Below, piece by piece: positions 40,814 through 47,978 of a DNA stretch of 64,000 bases. Every line of letters starts with the position of its first letter. The stretch's first letter is position 1. Both the position numbers and the translations under genes were made by a program. Below the pieces are notes generated by a model, which saw nothing but the letters and a program-made list of their open reading frames with translations, was not told where the DNA came from and did no database searches. Source of the stretch: Aestuariivirga litoralis (GTDB lineage Bacteria > Pseudomonadota > Alphaproteobacteria > Rhizobiales > Aestuariivirgaceae); the NCBI RefSeq assembly GCF_003234965.1, contig NZ_QKVK01000002.1, forward strand, positions 372,001-436,000, read 5' to 3'.

Positions 40814-43327
40814 CTAGAGCTTCAGCTTCTGCCTGATCTTCGTCATCTCGGACCACGGATCATCTCGCTTCGCCAGCCGCGCTGGCGCGTTTTTCACCGT
40901 ATAGTGATCGGCGGAGGGCAGCGCCTTCAGTTCGCTCCAGTCGATCGGCATGGCCACGGGTGCGCCGGCGCGGGCGCGGGTCGAGTATGGTGCCACTGCC
41001 GTGGCACCGCGACCGTTGCGCAGATAGTCGATGAAGATGCGGCCCTTGCGCCGGGACTTCGCCATGGTGGCGACATAGCGGGTCGGGTCATCGGCCGCCA
41101 TTTGCTGGGCCACCAGCCTGGTGAAGGCCTTGGCGGCGTCCCAGTCGAGATCGGGCAGCAGCGGCACCGTCACGTGCAGGCCCTTGCCGCCCGAGGTCTT
41201 GAGGAACGAGCGCAGGCCCAGTTCCTTCAGCCTGTCACGCATGTCCAGGGCAGACGCCTTGACATCATCCCATGTGACGCCTTCACCAGGGTCGAGATCG
41301 AAGATGAGCCTGTCGGGCCGATCGAGGTCACCGATGCGCGAACCCCAGACGTGGATTTCCAGCACGTTCATCTGCACCAGTGCGAGGAGACCGCGAAGAT
41401 CGCCGATCTCCATCATCGGCTTGCCCTCGCCGGTGTCAGCGAGGTGAATGGCGGGGTCCAGTCCCATCCATGCATGCTTGGCGAAGAAGCACTGCGCCGC
41501 CGCGCCATCCGGACAGCGCACCAGGCTCAGCACGCGATGTGACACATGCGGCAGGATCCACGCCGCCACGGCGACATAATAGTCGCCGAGGTCCTGCTTG
41601 GTGACGCCGGCCTCGGGCCACATCACGCGCTCCGGATGGGTGAAGTCGGGCTGCGCGGGGTCGGGGTCGGGGTCGGCATGTTTCGGGATGAAGAGGGGAT
41701 CCTGTTCCAGCACCACCTCGGAGGCGGGCTTGTCTTCGCGCAGGCCCACGAAGGCAGCCTGCCGCAGCAGCCCATCGGCGGTGCGCCCACGATACTCGAT
41801 TTCGGCCACGGCTTCGGGCCTCACCCACACGACACCCCTGGCGGCGGCGCGTGACACGGCGTTGCCGAAGTCAGGTGCCTTTCCCGCCATGGCGCTGAAC
41901 CGGTTGAACAGCGCGCGCGCATCATCGGCGGAGAAGCCCGTGCCGGCGCGTCCGGCATGCATCAGCCTTCCGCCTGCGTAATAGCCAAGCACCAGCGAGC
42001 CCACGGCATCCTTCCTGTCGCTGGCCGGCAGGAAGCCAAGCACCACGAACTCCTGCCGCAACATGCATTTCGACTTCACCCAGTGCTCGCCGCGGCCCGA
42101 CACATAGGGAAGTGCGAGCTGCTTCGAGACGATCCCCTCGAGGCCCAGCCTGCAGGCCTGGGGAAGAATGTCGCCACCCGCCTCCGCGATATGGTCATTG
42201 TAGCGGAGCGCGAAGTTGCCGGGTGACTGGGCGATGATTTCGGCCAGCAGCCGCTTGCGTTCCACCAGCGGCGCGCCGCGCAGGTCGAAGCCATCGAGAT
42301 GGAGAAGGTCGAAGGCATAGTAGACCATGCGGTCATGCCGTCCGGCCTTGAGGTCTGACTGGAGGCCGCTGAAGCTGGTCTGGCCGGCCTCGTCCTGCAC
42401 GATGATCTCGCCATCGAGCAGCGCCGTCCTGGCGGCAAGCCGTTTCACTGCTTCGGCGACGGTGGGAAAGCGCCTGGTCCAGTCCAGACCCTTGCGGGTC
42501 AGCAGCTTCACCTTGCCCGCATCGAGGCGGGCCTCGATCCGGTAGCCGTCATGCTTGATCTCGTGGATCCAGCCATCGCGCGCCGGCGGCCTTGCCACCT
42601 GCAGCGCCAGGCTGGGCGCGACGAAGGGCGGCAGGATGTCTTTCTTCGCCCCCTTCACCCTGGCAAGTGCCGCAGGCCCGGCCACGCTCGTCTTGCGGGC
42701 GCGTGCCTTGTGATCGGGGCGGAGGTCGCCCCCGCCGGCGATTTCGGCATTGCTCTTGCCCGAAATGACAGAGGCCATGTCCGTGTCCACGGGTTCGGCG
42801 CCGCCGGGCGCAAGGGCATTCTCGTCACTGCGCTTGATGAGCAGCCAGTTGTGGCGCTTGCCCTCGTCCTTCATGCGCACGAGCGACCATGTGCCCTTCA
42901 GTCTTTCACCGTCAAGCCGGAAGGTGAGGCGGCCCTTCGCCAGGCCCTTGCGCGCGTCACCCTCAGGCAGCCAGGTGCCACGGTCCCATACGATCATGGT
43001 GCCACCGCCATACTGTCCTTGCGGAATGACGCCCTCCCACGCCTTGTAGGCCATCGGGTGATCCTCGGTTTGCACCGCGAGGCGGCGGATACCTGGTGTC
43101 ATGCTGGGGCCCCTGGTCACCGCCCAGCTCTTCAGCACGCCATCGAGCTCGAGGCGGAGGTCGAAGTGCAGCCGCCGCGCATCATGTTTCTGGACGACGA
43201 AGGCCAGTTTGCCGCGCCGTGGCCTGGCTGGCGCCGGGGCAGGTTCTGCGGTCCGGGAGAAGTCGCGCTTCGCAGAATAGTCCGCGAGCTGTGGCTTCGA
43301 CGCGCCCGGCGGCTTCCTCGCCGCCAT
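40814..43327 (-). CDS. ligD: Multidomain DNA ligase D (PE-LIG-POL)
   Basis: 837-residue NHEJ repair enzyme. Order as in Pseudomonas LigD: 3'-phosphoesterase domain (about 25-170; KHDARRLHFDLRLELDG), ATP-dependent ligase (about 235-535; adenylated Lys in EIKHDGYR, downstream motifs ALLDGEIIV and EGIVSK), and primase/polymerase domain (about 560-830; LIFDLDPGEGVTW with the metal Asp pair, and FLKTSGGKGLHV). It fills, trims and seals double-strand breaks held by Ku. The ATG at 43327 is one base after the Ku stop. An in-frame extension overlapping Ku is rejected. Confidence 0.95.
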   Translation of the reverse strand: MAARKPPGASKPQLADYSAKRDFSRTAEPAPAPARPRRGKLAFVVQKHDARRLHFDLRLELDGVLKSWAVTRGPSMTPGIRRLAVQTEDHPMAYKAWEGVIPQGQYGGGTMIVWDRGTWLPEGDARKGLAKGRLTFRLDGERLKGTWSLVRMKDEGKRHNWLLIKRSDENALAPGGAEPVDTDMASVISGKSNAEIAGGGDLRPDHKARARKTSVAGPAALARVKGAKKDILPPFVAPSLALQVARPPARDGWIHEIKHDGYRIEARLDAGKVKLLTRKGLDWTRRFPTVAEAVKRLAARTALLDGEIIVQDEAGQTSFSGLQSDLKAGRHDRMVYYAFDLLHLDGFDLRGAPLVERKRLLAEIIAQSPGNFALRYNDHIAEAGGDILPQACRLGLEGIVSKQLALPYVSGRGEHWVKSKCMLRQEFVVLGFLPASDRKDAVGSLVLGYYAGGRLMHAGRAGTGFSADDARALFNRFSAMAGKAPDFGNAVSRAAARGVVWVRPEAVAEIEYRGRTADGLLRQAAFVGLREDKPASEVVLEQDPLFIPKHADPDPDPAQPDFTHPERVMWPEAGVTKQDLGDYYVAVAAWILPHVSHRVLSLVRCPDGAAAQCFFAKHAWMGLDPAIHLADTGEGKPMMEIGDLRGLLALVQMNVLEIHVWGSRIGDLDRPDRLIFDLDPGEGVTWDDVKASALDMRDRLKELGLRSFLKTSGGKGLHVTVPLLPDLDWDAAKAFTRLVAQQMAADDPTRYVATMAKSRRKGRIFIDYLRNGRGATAVAPYSTRARAGAPVAMPIDWSELKALPSADHYTVKNAPARLAKRDDPWSEMTKIRQKLKL

Positions 43328-43328
43328 G

Positions 43329-44204
43329 CTAGGCCCCCTTGGCGCGCCTGCGGGGCGCCGCCTTGCGTTTCGGCTCCGCCTTGCGCTTCGGCGCGGCCTT
43401 GCGGGCTGCCGCGGGCTTGCCGCCGCCACCCTTGTTCAGGCTGTCGCGCAGCGCATCCATGAGGTTGATGACATTGCCCTTGGGCGCTTCCTCCTCGGGC
43501 TCGCTCACGATCGTCTCGCCCTTGGCCTTGCGCTGGATCAGCTTGCGCAGCTCGGTTTCATAGTGATCCTCGAAAGCCTCCGGCCGGAAGCGGCCCTGCT
43601 TGCGCCCGATCAACTCGGTGACGAGGTCGACCATCTCATGGTCGAGCTTCAGCTTCGGCAGATCGGAAAAGAACTCTGCGATGGGCCGCACCTCGCCCGC
43701 ATAGCGCAAGCGGTTCAGCATCAGGCCCTGGTCAAGCGGCGCCACGCCGATCAGGTGTTCGCGGCCCTGTGCCGTCAACTGCCCGATGCCGATGGTGCCG
43801 GTCTTCCTCAGCGCCTCGCGGATGACGAGATAGCCCTCGGCTGCATGCTCGTCGCCCGGCGTCACGTAGTAGGGCTGCTCGAAATAGCGCGGGTCCACCT
43901 CGGCGAGCGGCACAAACTGCGAGAGCTCGATGGTGCGCTTGCTCTCGAGCTTGACGGCGTCGATTTCGTCCGGCGCCATGATCACGTATTCGCCCTTCTC
44001 GATCTCGTAGCCGCTGACGATGTCCTTCGCCGCGACCTCGCCAACTCCTTCCGCCGTCTTGGCATGGTGGATGCGCTTTCCGGTGGGCTTGTGGATCTGG
44101 TGAAATGAGAGGTCAGCCTTGCGGTCTTCGGCATTGAACACCTCCACCGCGATCGACACCAGCGACAACCTCAGGAAACCCTTCCAATATGCGCGTGCGG
44201 CCAT
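43329..44204 (-). CDS. ku: Non-homologous end-joining protein Ku
   Basis: 291-residue prokaryotic Ku. MAARAYWKGFLRLSLVSIAVEVFNA is the canonical N-terminus; FHQIHKPTGKRIHH and EIEKGEYVIMAPDEIDAV follow in the bridge/core, and the C-terminal 40 residues are Lys/Arg/Ala-rich, as expected for DNA binding. GGGAGGG precedes the ATG at 44204. Ku forms a ring on broken DNA ends and recruits LigD, encoded immediately downstream. A near-consensus EcfG promoter lies about 23 bases upstream, suggesting stress induction of end joining. Confidence 0.96.
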   Translation of the reverse strand: MAARAYWKGFLRLSLVSIAVEVFNAEDRKADLSFHQIHKPTGKRIHHAKTAEGVGEVAAKDIVSGYEIEKGEYVIMAPDEIDAVKLESKRTIELSQFVPLAEVDPRYFEQPYYVTPGDEHAAEGYLVIREALRKTGTIGIGQLTAQGREHLIGVAPLDQGLMLNRLRYAGEVRPIAEFFSDLPKLKLDHEMVDLVTELIGRKQGRFRPEAFEDHYETELRKLIQRKAKGETIVSEPEEEAPKGNVINLMDALRDSLNKGGGGKPAAARKAAPKRKAEPKRKAAPRRRAKGA

Positions 44205-44226
44205 GATCCCTCCCTTTCCGCGCCGA

Positions 44227-44252
44227 AATGCGGCGAAGGCGCGGCAGGTTCC
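44227..44252 (-). promoter_or_regulatory. Near-consensus EcfG promoter for ku-ligD
   Basis: Read leftward: GGAAC (44252-44248), 17-base spacer, CATT (44230-44227), one base off CGTT; the same variant as before nepR. Confidence 0.55.
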
Positions 44253-44270
44253 GTTGCCGGGCGGCGCAGC

Positions 44271-44296
44271 GGAACCTTCGCCGCCTCCCGGCTGTT
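44271..44296 (+). promoter_or_regulatory. Near-consensus EcfG promoter (rightward)
   Basis: GGAAC (44271-44275), 17-base spacer, TGTT (44293-44296), one base off; 43 bases before the ATG at 44339. Confidence 0.55.
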
Positions 44297-44338
44297 TGGA
44301 CCCGGACAGAGATTCAACCCTCAGCAAGGAGAAGGCTC

Positions 44339-44815
44339 ATGGCAACCACCCCGGGTCCGCGGCGGCGCGAAACCATTGCGGACAGCCGCGACGATGAGCG
44401 TGACACGCTCACCCCGATGCAGGAGCCGCTCGGCAGCATGGACCGCCCCGGCTCCCGGACCAGCGACCTCAACGAGGTGAACCTGCCGCCGGGCGAAACG
44501 GTGCGGCGCACCGGCAATCCCGGCACCACCGGCAGGCCGCCCTCGGACACAGCGGCGCGTGGCGGACGCAGCTTCGTCAGCACCTTCGCGATTGTGGCGG
44601 TGGTGCTGCTGGTGGCCTTCCTCATCGCCTTCTACTTGGGCACCAACCGCAATGACCTGGCCACCGGCACCGGCACGACCAACCCGCCGGTCGCCGACAG
44701 CAACAGCACGCCCACGAACGATGATGCCACGGGCAGCACGACGGCGCCCGCCCCGCAGACGGCGCCTGGAGCCGGCGATGCCAGCGGCAGCACAACGCCC
44801 CCGGCCAATCCCTGA
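44339..44815 (+). CDS. Single-pass membrane protein with Thr/Ser/Pro-rich tail
   Basis: 158 residues: a polar N-terminus (1-75) with LNEVNLPPGETVRRTGNPG, a membrane helix (about 82-104, FAIVAVVLLVAFLIAFYLG) and a low-complexity tail ending STTPPANP. Layout and tail composition match the protein at 31762-32118, suggesting paralogs. AAGGAGAAGG before the ATG is a strong ribosome site. Its stop overlaps the next start (TGATG), so it heads a three-gene stress operon with the 128-residue protein and the SDR. No known function. Confidence 0.75.
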   Translation: MATTPGPRRRETIADSRDDERDTLTPMQEPLGSMDRPGSRTSDLNEVNLPPGETVRRTGNPGTTGRPPSDTAARGGRSFVSTFAIVAVVLLVAFLIAFYLGTNRNDLATGTGTTNPPVADSNSTPTNDDATGSTTAPAPQTAPGAGDASGSTTPPANP

Positions 44816-45201
44816 TGTGCGACTACAGCCTTGAGCGGCAGACGAACCGCGCGGCGGTGACGGGGGAAAGCCTCGTCACCACCGCCTTTCCGGGATCCAC
44901 GACACTTGGATTCGCAGCAGCCGGGAGGCTCGATGTGGCCGTGTGCCTGAAGCCCGGCACGGAGCTCGCCTTCGCGGACGCCGTGGCGTTTACCGGGCTG
45001 TTCCGCTTCCTCCTGCGGGCGCGGGCGCAGGACTGCCGCACCGCGCGCTTCCGCCATGTGAACGAGGCCAACCCGTTGCTGCACCATGACGCGCTGGAGT
45101 TCGGCAGCGGCGAGGTGGTGCTTCTCACCCACCTGCGGCCCGGCCAGCAGGCCGTGGTGATCCAGCTTCCTGCCGTAACCTCGGCGCTGGTGCGGGCATG
45201 A
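44815..45201 (+). CDS. Conserved hypothetical protein (MCDYSLE... type)
   Basis: 128 residues beginning MCDYSLERQTNRAAVTGESLV, an N-terminus I associate with a small uncharacterised alphaproteobacterial family. No signal peptide or membrane helix; no catalytic motif recognised. The ATG overlaps the upstream stop (TGATG) and its own stop overlaps the SDR start (ATGA), so it is the middle gene of a coupled operon. Translation on this strand is supported by that tight packing. Confidence 0.7.
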   Translation: MCDYSLERQTNRAAVTGESLVTTAFPGSTTLGFAAAGRLDVAVCLKPGTELAFADAVAFTGLFRFLLRARAQDCRTARFRHVNEANPLLHHDALEFGSGEVVLLTHLRPGQQAVVIQLPAVTSALVRA

Positions 45202-46052
45202 GCGGCAAGCAGACACTGCCGCCGCAGCAGCAGGACCACCAGCCCGGCCGCGAGAGCGAGATGACGCCGCGACCCGATTTCACGCCGCGCTTTCGCGGCG
45301 CTGACCGTCTCGCGGGCAAGGTCGCCGTGATCTCGGGCGGAGACAGCGGCATCGGCCGGGCCGTCGCCGTCGCCATGGCACGCGAGGGGGCACGCATCGT
45401 CATCCTCTATCTCGAAGAACATGATGACGCGCGGGAGACCGCCCGCCTGGTGGCCGGTGAGGGCAGCGCGGCTGAACTCTTCGCCGGCGACCTCGGCTCG
45501 GAGCAGGTCTGCCGCGCGGCGATTGCCAGGGCCGTCGCGCGCTTCGGGCGCATTGACATTCTGGTCAACAACGCTGCCGAGCAGCACACCGTCGGGGGCC
45601 TCGAGGAGCTGACCGAGGAACAGATCACCCGCACCTTCCGCACCAACGTCTTCAGCATGTTCTTTCTCACCCGGGCGGCACTGGCGCACATGGGCGAGGG
45701 TTCGGCGATCATCAACTGCACGTCCGTCACGGCCTATCGCGGACATACGCAGCTGCTCGACTACTCGGCCACCAAGGGGGCCATCGTCACCCTGACGCGT
45801 TCGCTCTCACAGCTCCTCGCGGAGCGCGGCATAAGGGTCAATGCCGTGGCGCCAGGGCCGATCTGGACTCCGCTCATCCCCGCCTCGTTCGATGCCGGGA
45901 AGGTCTCGACCCACGGCAGCGATACGCCATTGAAGCGGCCGGGCCAGCCCAATGAGGTGGCGAGCTGCTTTGTCTTCCTTGCCAGCGCGGAGGCCTCCTA
46001 CATGACCGGCCAGGTGCTGCACCCCAATGGCGGCGAGATGGTGGGATCCTGA
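45198..46052 (+). CDS. Short-chain dehydrogenase/reductase (general stress protein 39-like)
   Basis: 284-residue NAD(P)-dependent oxidoreductase. Cofactor motif GGDSGIGRA (about 47-55), NNAA (about 124-127), catalytic Ser in NCTSV, and YSATK with Tyr and Lys. The N-terminal 40 residues, Gln/Pro-rich and leading to FRGADRLAGKVAVISG, match the YdaD/YhdF/GSP39 subfamily, often stress induced. It starts within the last codons of the upstream gene (ATGA). Substrate unknown. Confidence 0.9.
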   Translation: MSGKQTLPPQQQDHQPGRESEMTPRPDFTPRFRGADRLAGKVAVISGGDSGIGRAVAVAMAREGARIVILYLEEHDDARETARLVAGEGSAAELFAGDLGSEQVCRAAIARAVARFGRIDILVNNAAEQHTVGGLEELTEEQITRTFRTNVFSMFFLTRAALAHMGEGSAIINCTSVTAYRGHTQLLDYSATKGAIVTLTRSLSQLLAERGIRVNAVAPGPIWTPLIPASFDAGKVSTHGSDTPLKRPGQPNEVASCFVFLASAEASYMTGQVLHPNGGEMVGS

Positions 46053-46060
46053 CATCGCAG

Positions 46061-46086
46061 GGAACCGCATGGGGTGAGAACTGGTT
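46061..46086 (+). promoter_or_regulatory. Near-consensus EcfG promoter before DUF892 gene
   Basis: GGAAC (46061-46065), 17-base spacer, GGTT (46083-46086), one base off CGTT. Confidence 0.45.
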
Positions 46087-46297
46087 CTGAAGGCAGCCAG
46101 ACGGCAAGCAGCAGGCCAGGAACCACCCCATGCACAAGGAGAAGAGTGCCGATCTCGCGGGATGGCGTGATGCGCAGGCAACGCGCCTCGAAGCGGACTT
46201 CCGCGCCGCCCGCGCCGAACACCGCCAGCATCACGCCGAGGCCTTCGAGACATGGCGGCGGCGAAACCTCAATTTACCATCAGGCAAGGAGAACGAC

Positions 46298-46789
46298 ATG
46301 ACCGTGAACACCCTCAACGACCTTTTCATCGAGACGCTCAAGGATCTCTATTACGTCGAGAAGAAACTGGTGAAGACCCTGCCGAAAATGGCGCAGAAGG
46401 CGTCTTCCGACGAACTCAAGGAGGCCATCGAAAGCCACCTGGGCGAAACCGAAACCCATGTGCGCCGTCTGGAGCAGGTCTTCGAACTGCTCGACCAGAA
46501 GGCATCCGGCAAGACCTGCGAAGCGATCGAGGGCCTGATCCGCGAGGCCGAGGAGGTGATGGGGGAAATCGCAGACGAGCAGACGCTCGATGCTGCCATC
46601 ATCTCCTCGGCCCAGACGGTGGAGCACTACGAGATCGCCCGCTACGGCACGCTTGCCTGCTGGGCTGCCGAAATCGGCAACAGCGAGGTGGCGGAGCTGC
46701 TGGAGCAGACGCTGGAAGAAGAAAAGGCAGCCGACGAGAAGCTCTCGGAGATCGCCGAGGACGCGGTGAGCCAGCGCGCGGCGGCGTAA
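46298..46789 (+). CDS. DUF892 (YciE/YciF) ferritin-like protein
   Basis: 163-residue four-helix protein of the YciE/YciF family, linked to stress and iron/peroxide handling. Helix 1 reads [30 protein letters not shown]; carboxylate/His pairs appear in [18 protein letters not shown] and [16 protein letters not shown], typical di-iron positions. AAGGAG six bases before the ATG at 46298 fixes this start. The frame stays open back to an ATG at 46130, which would add a 56-residue basic, helical N-terminal arm; both starts are possible. A one-off EcfG promoter lies upstream. Confidence 0.87.
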   Translation: MTVNTLNDLFIETLKDLYYVEKKLVKTLPKMAQKASSDELKEAIESHLGETETHVRRLEQVFELLDQKASGKTCEAIEGLIREAEEVMGEIADEQTLDAAIISSAQTVEHYEIARYGTLACWAAEIGNSEVAELLEQTLEEEKAADEKLSEIAEDAVSQRAAA

Positions 46790-46812
46790 GATCGCTCCGC
46801 AGTTCCTGATCT

Positions 46813-46890
46813 CATCATCGCCGGGCTTGTCCCGGCGATTCCTTTTTGGAGGCCGCGAAGAAGATGCCCGGAACAAGCCCGGGCATGATG
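46813..46890. repeat. REP-like palindrome pair, type A
   Basis: CATCATCGCCGGGCTTGTCC hairpin with T-run, then an inverted unit ending GGGCATGATG; the only full copy right of 25 kb that I found. Confidence 0.85.
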
Positions 46891-46922
46891 AGCAGCGGGA
46901 CCCATTGCGACACAACAGAGTG

Positions 46923-47978
46923 TCAATACCCCGTCATCTCCACATAGCCGACACCGGGATGACTGCCCGTGATGCGCACCGGGCCTTCCCAGTATTCAAC
47001 CTGGGTCTCCATCCAGGCATCCTCAATCACCGGCGCCGTCGTGACCGCGACGCCCCTCGCCGGCAGGGAGACATTCCACTGCACCGGCACGCGATGGCCC
47101 TTCATTTCCGCCCAGGCGCGCGGCGTGACCGTCAGGGCGCCGGGCGGCTGCGGCTCCGGCGTGCCATCGGGGTTGATCCAGGTGGCAGAGGTGAAGCCGT
47201 CTCCTTGGTCACGCAGGCGGAAACCCATGAGCTTCGCGCCGCTGTCGAAGTGGAAGGAGAACCAGTCCCAGCCCGTCTGGTCCTTGGCGAGGGGCTGTGA
47301 CGACCATTCATGGTCGAACCACGCCTGCCCCGTCACCACAATCTCCTTGCCGTCGACGGTGATGCTGCCCGTCACCCGATAGAAGGGCTGCGAGTAGTAA
47401 TAGCTCGCCTGGCCCTGCGCGGATTTCACCGAATAGCCGCGCTCGCCCTGCAGCACGAGCGGGCCTTGCGCGTCGAGTTCGAGGCGATAGGAGAAGCCCT
47501 CGCCCGCCGCGGTGATGGTGAGGGCGGACAGTTCATCCGCCGGCGGCTTCGCGTGGCCCACCATGTTCCAGTCGTCGATCGCGGCGGAAAAGGGTGCGAG
47601 GGTCACCCCCGCCTGCCCCACGCCGCCGCGGCCCACGCGCTCAGCCGAATAGTGGCGCTCGGCCGTGGTCAGCGCCGCATGGCCCATCCAAAGCTGCGGG
47701 CTCTGCCAGCCCGGCCTCTCCTCCGGTGCCAGTGCCGAGCGGAACAGCGTCCACTGCGCGCCATAGTCGCGGCCGTCGTCTCCCTTGAGGTTGGCGGTCA
47801 GGTACCACCACTCGATGCGGTAGTCGGGATGCGCGCCATGGTCGCGTGGGAACGCCAGCGGCACGCCGCGCCGCGGCATGGCGAAGCCCTGCGCATCGCC
47901 CCCCAGCCCGGCGAAGCCCTGTGCCAGCGCGGGAACCGCCATCAAGAGCAGCATCAGGATGATCAGCCTAGCGTTCAT
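46923..47978 (-). CDS. AttH/CrtC-like lipocalin-domain secreted protein
   Basis: 351 residues with a signal peptide (MNARLIILMLLLMAVPALAQ). The mature part has the AttH/hydroxyneurosporene synthase-like double lipocalin pattern: DYRIEWWYLTANL near the N-terminus and GQAWFDHEWSSQPLAKDQTGWDWFSFHFDSG in the middle. In the AttEFGH system such a protein partners an ABC exporter. Its ATG overlaps the permease stop by eleven bases, confirming an operon with the ABC genes upstream. Cargo unknown. Confidence 0.87.
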   Translation of the reverse strand: MNARLIILMLLLMAVPALAQGFAGLGGDAQGFAMPRRGVPLAFPRDHGAHPDYRIEWWYLTANLKGDDGRDYGAQWTLFRSALAPEERPGWQSPQLWMGHAALTTAERHYSAERVGRGGVGQAGVTLAPFSAAIDDWNMVGHAKPPADELSALTITAAGEGFSYRLELDAQGPLVLQGERGYSVKSAQGQASYYYSQPFYRVTGSITVDGKEIVVTGQAWFDHEWSSQPLAKDQTGWDWFSFHFDSGAKLMGFRLRDQGDGFTSATWINPDGTPEPQPPGALTVTPRAWAEMKGHRVPVQWNVSLPARGVAVTTAPVIEDAWMETQVEYWEGPVRITGSHPGVGYVEMTGY

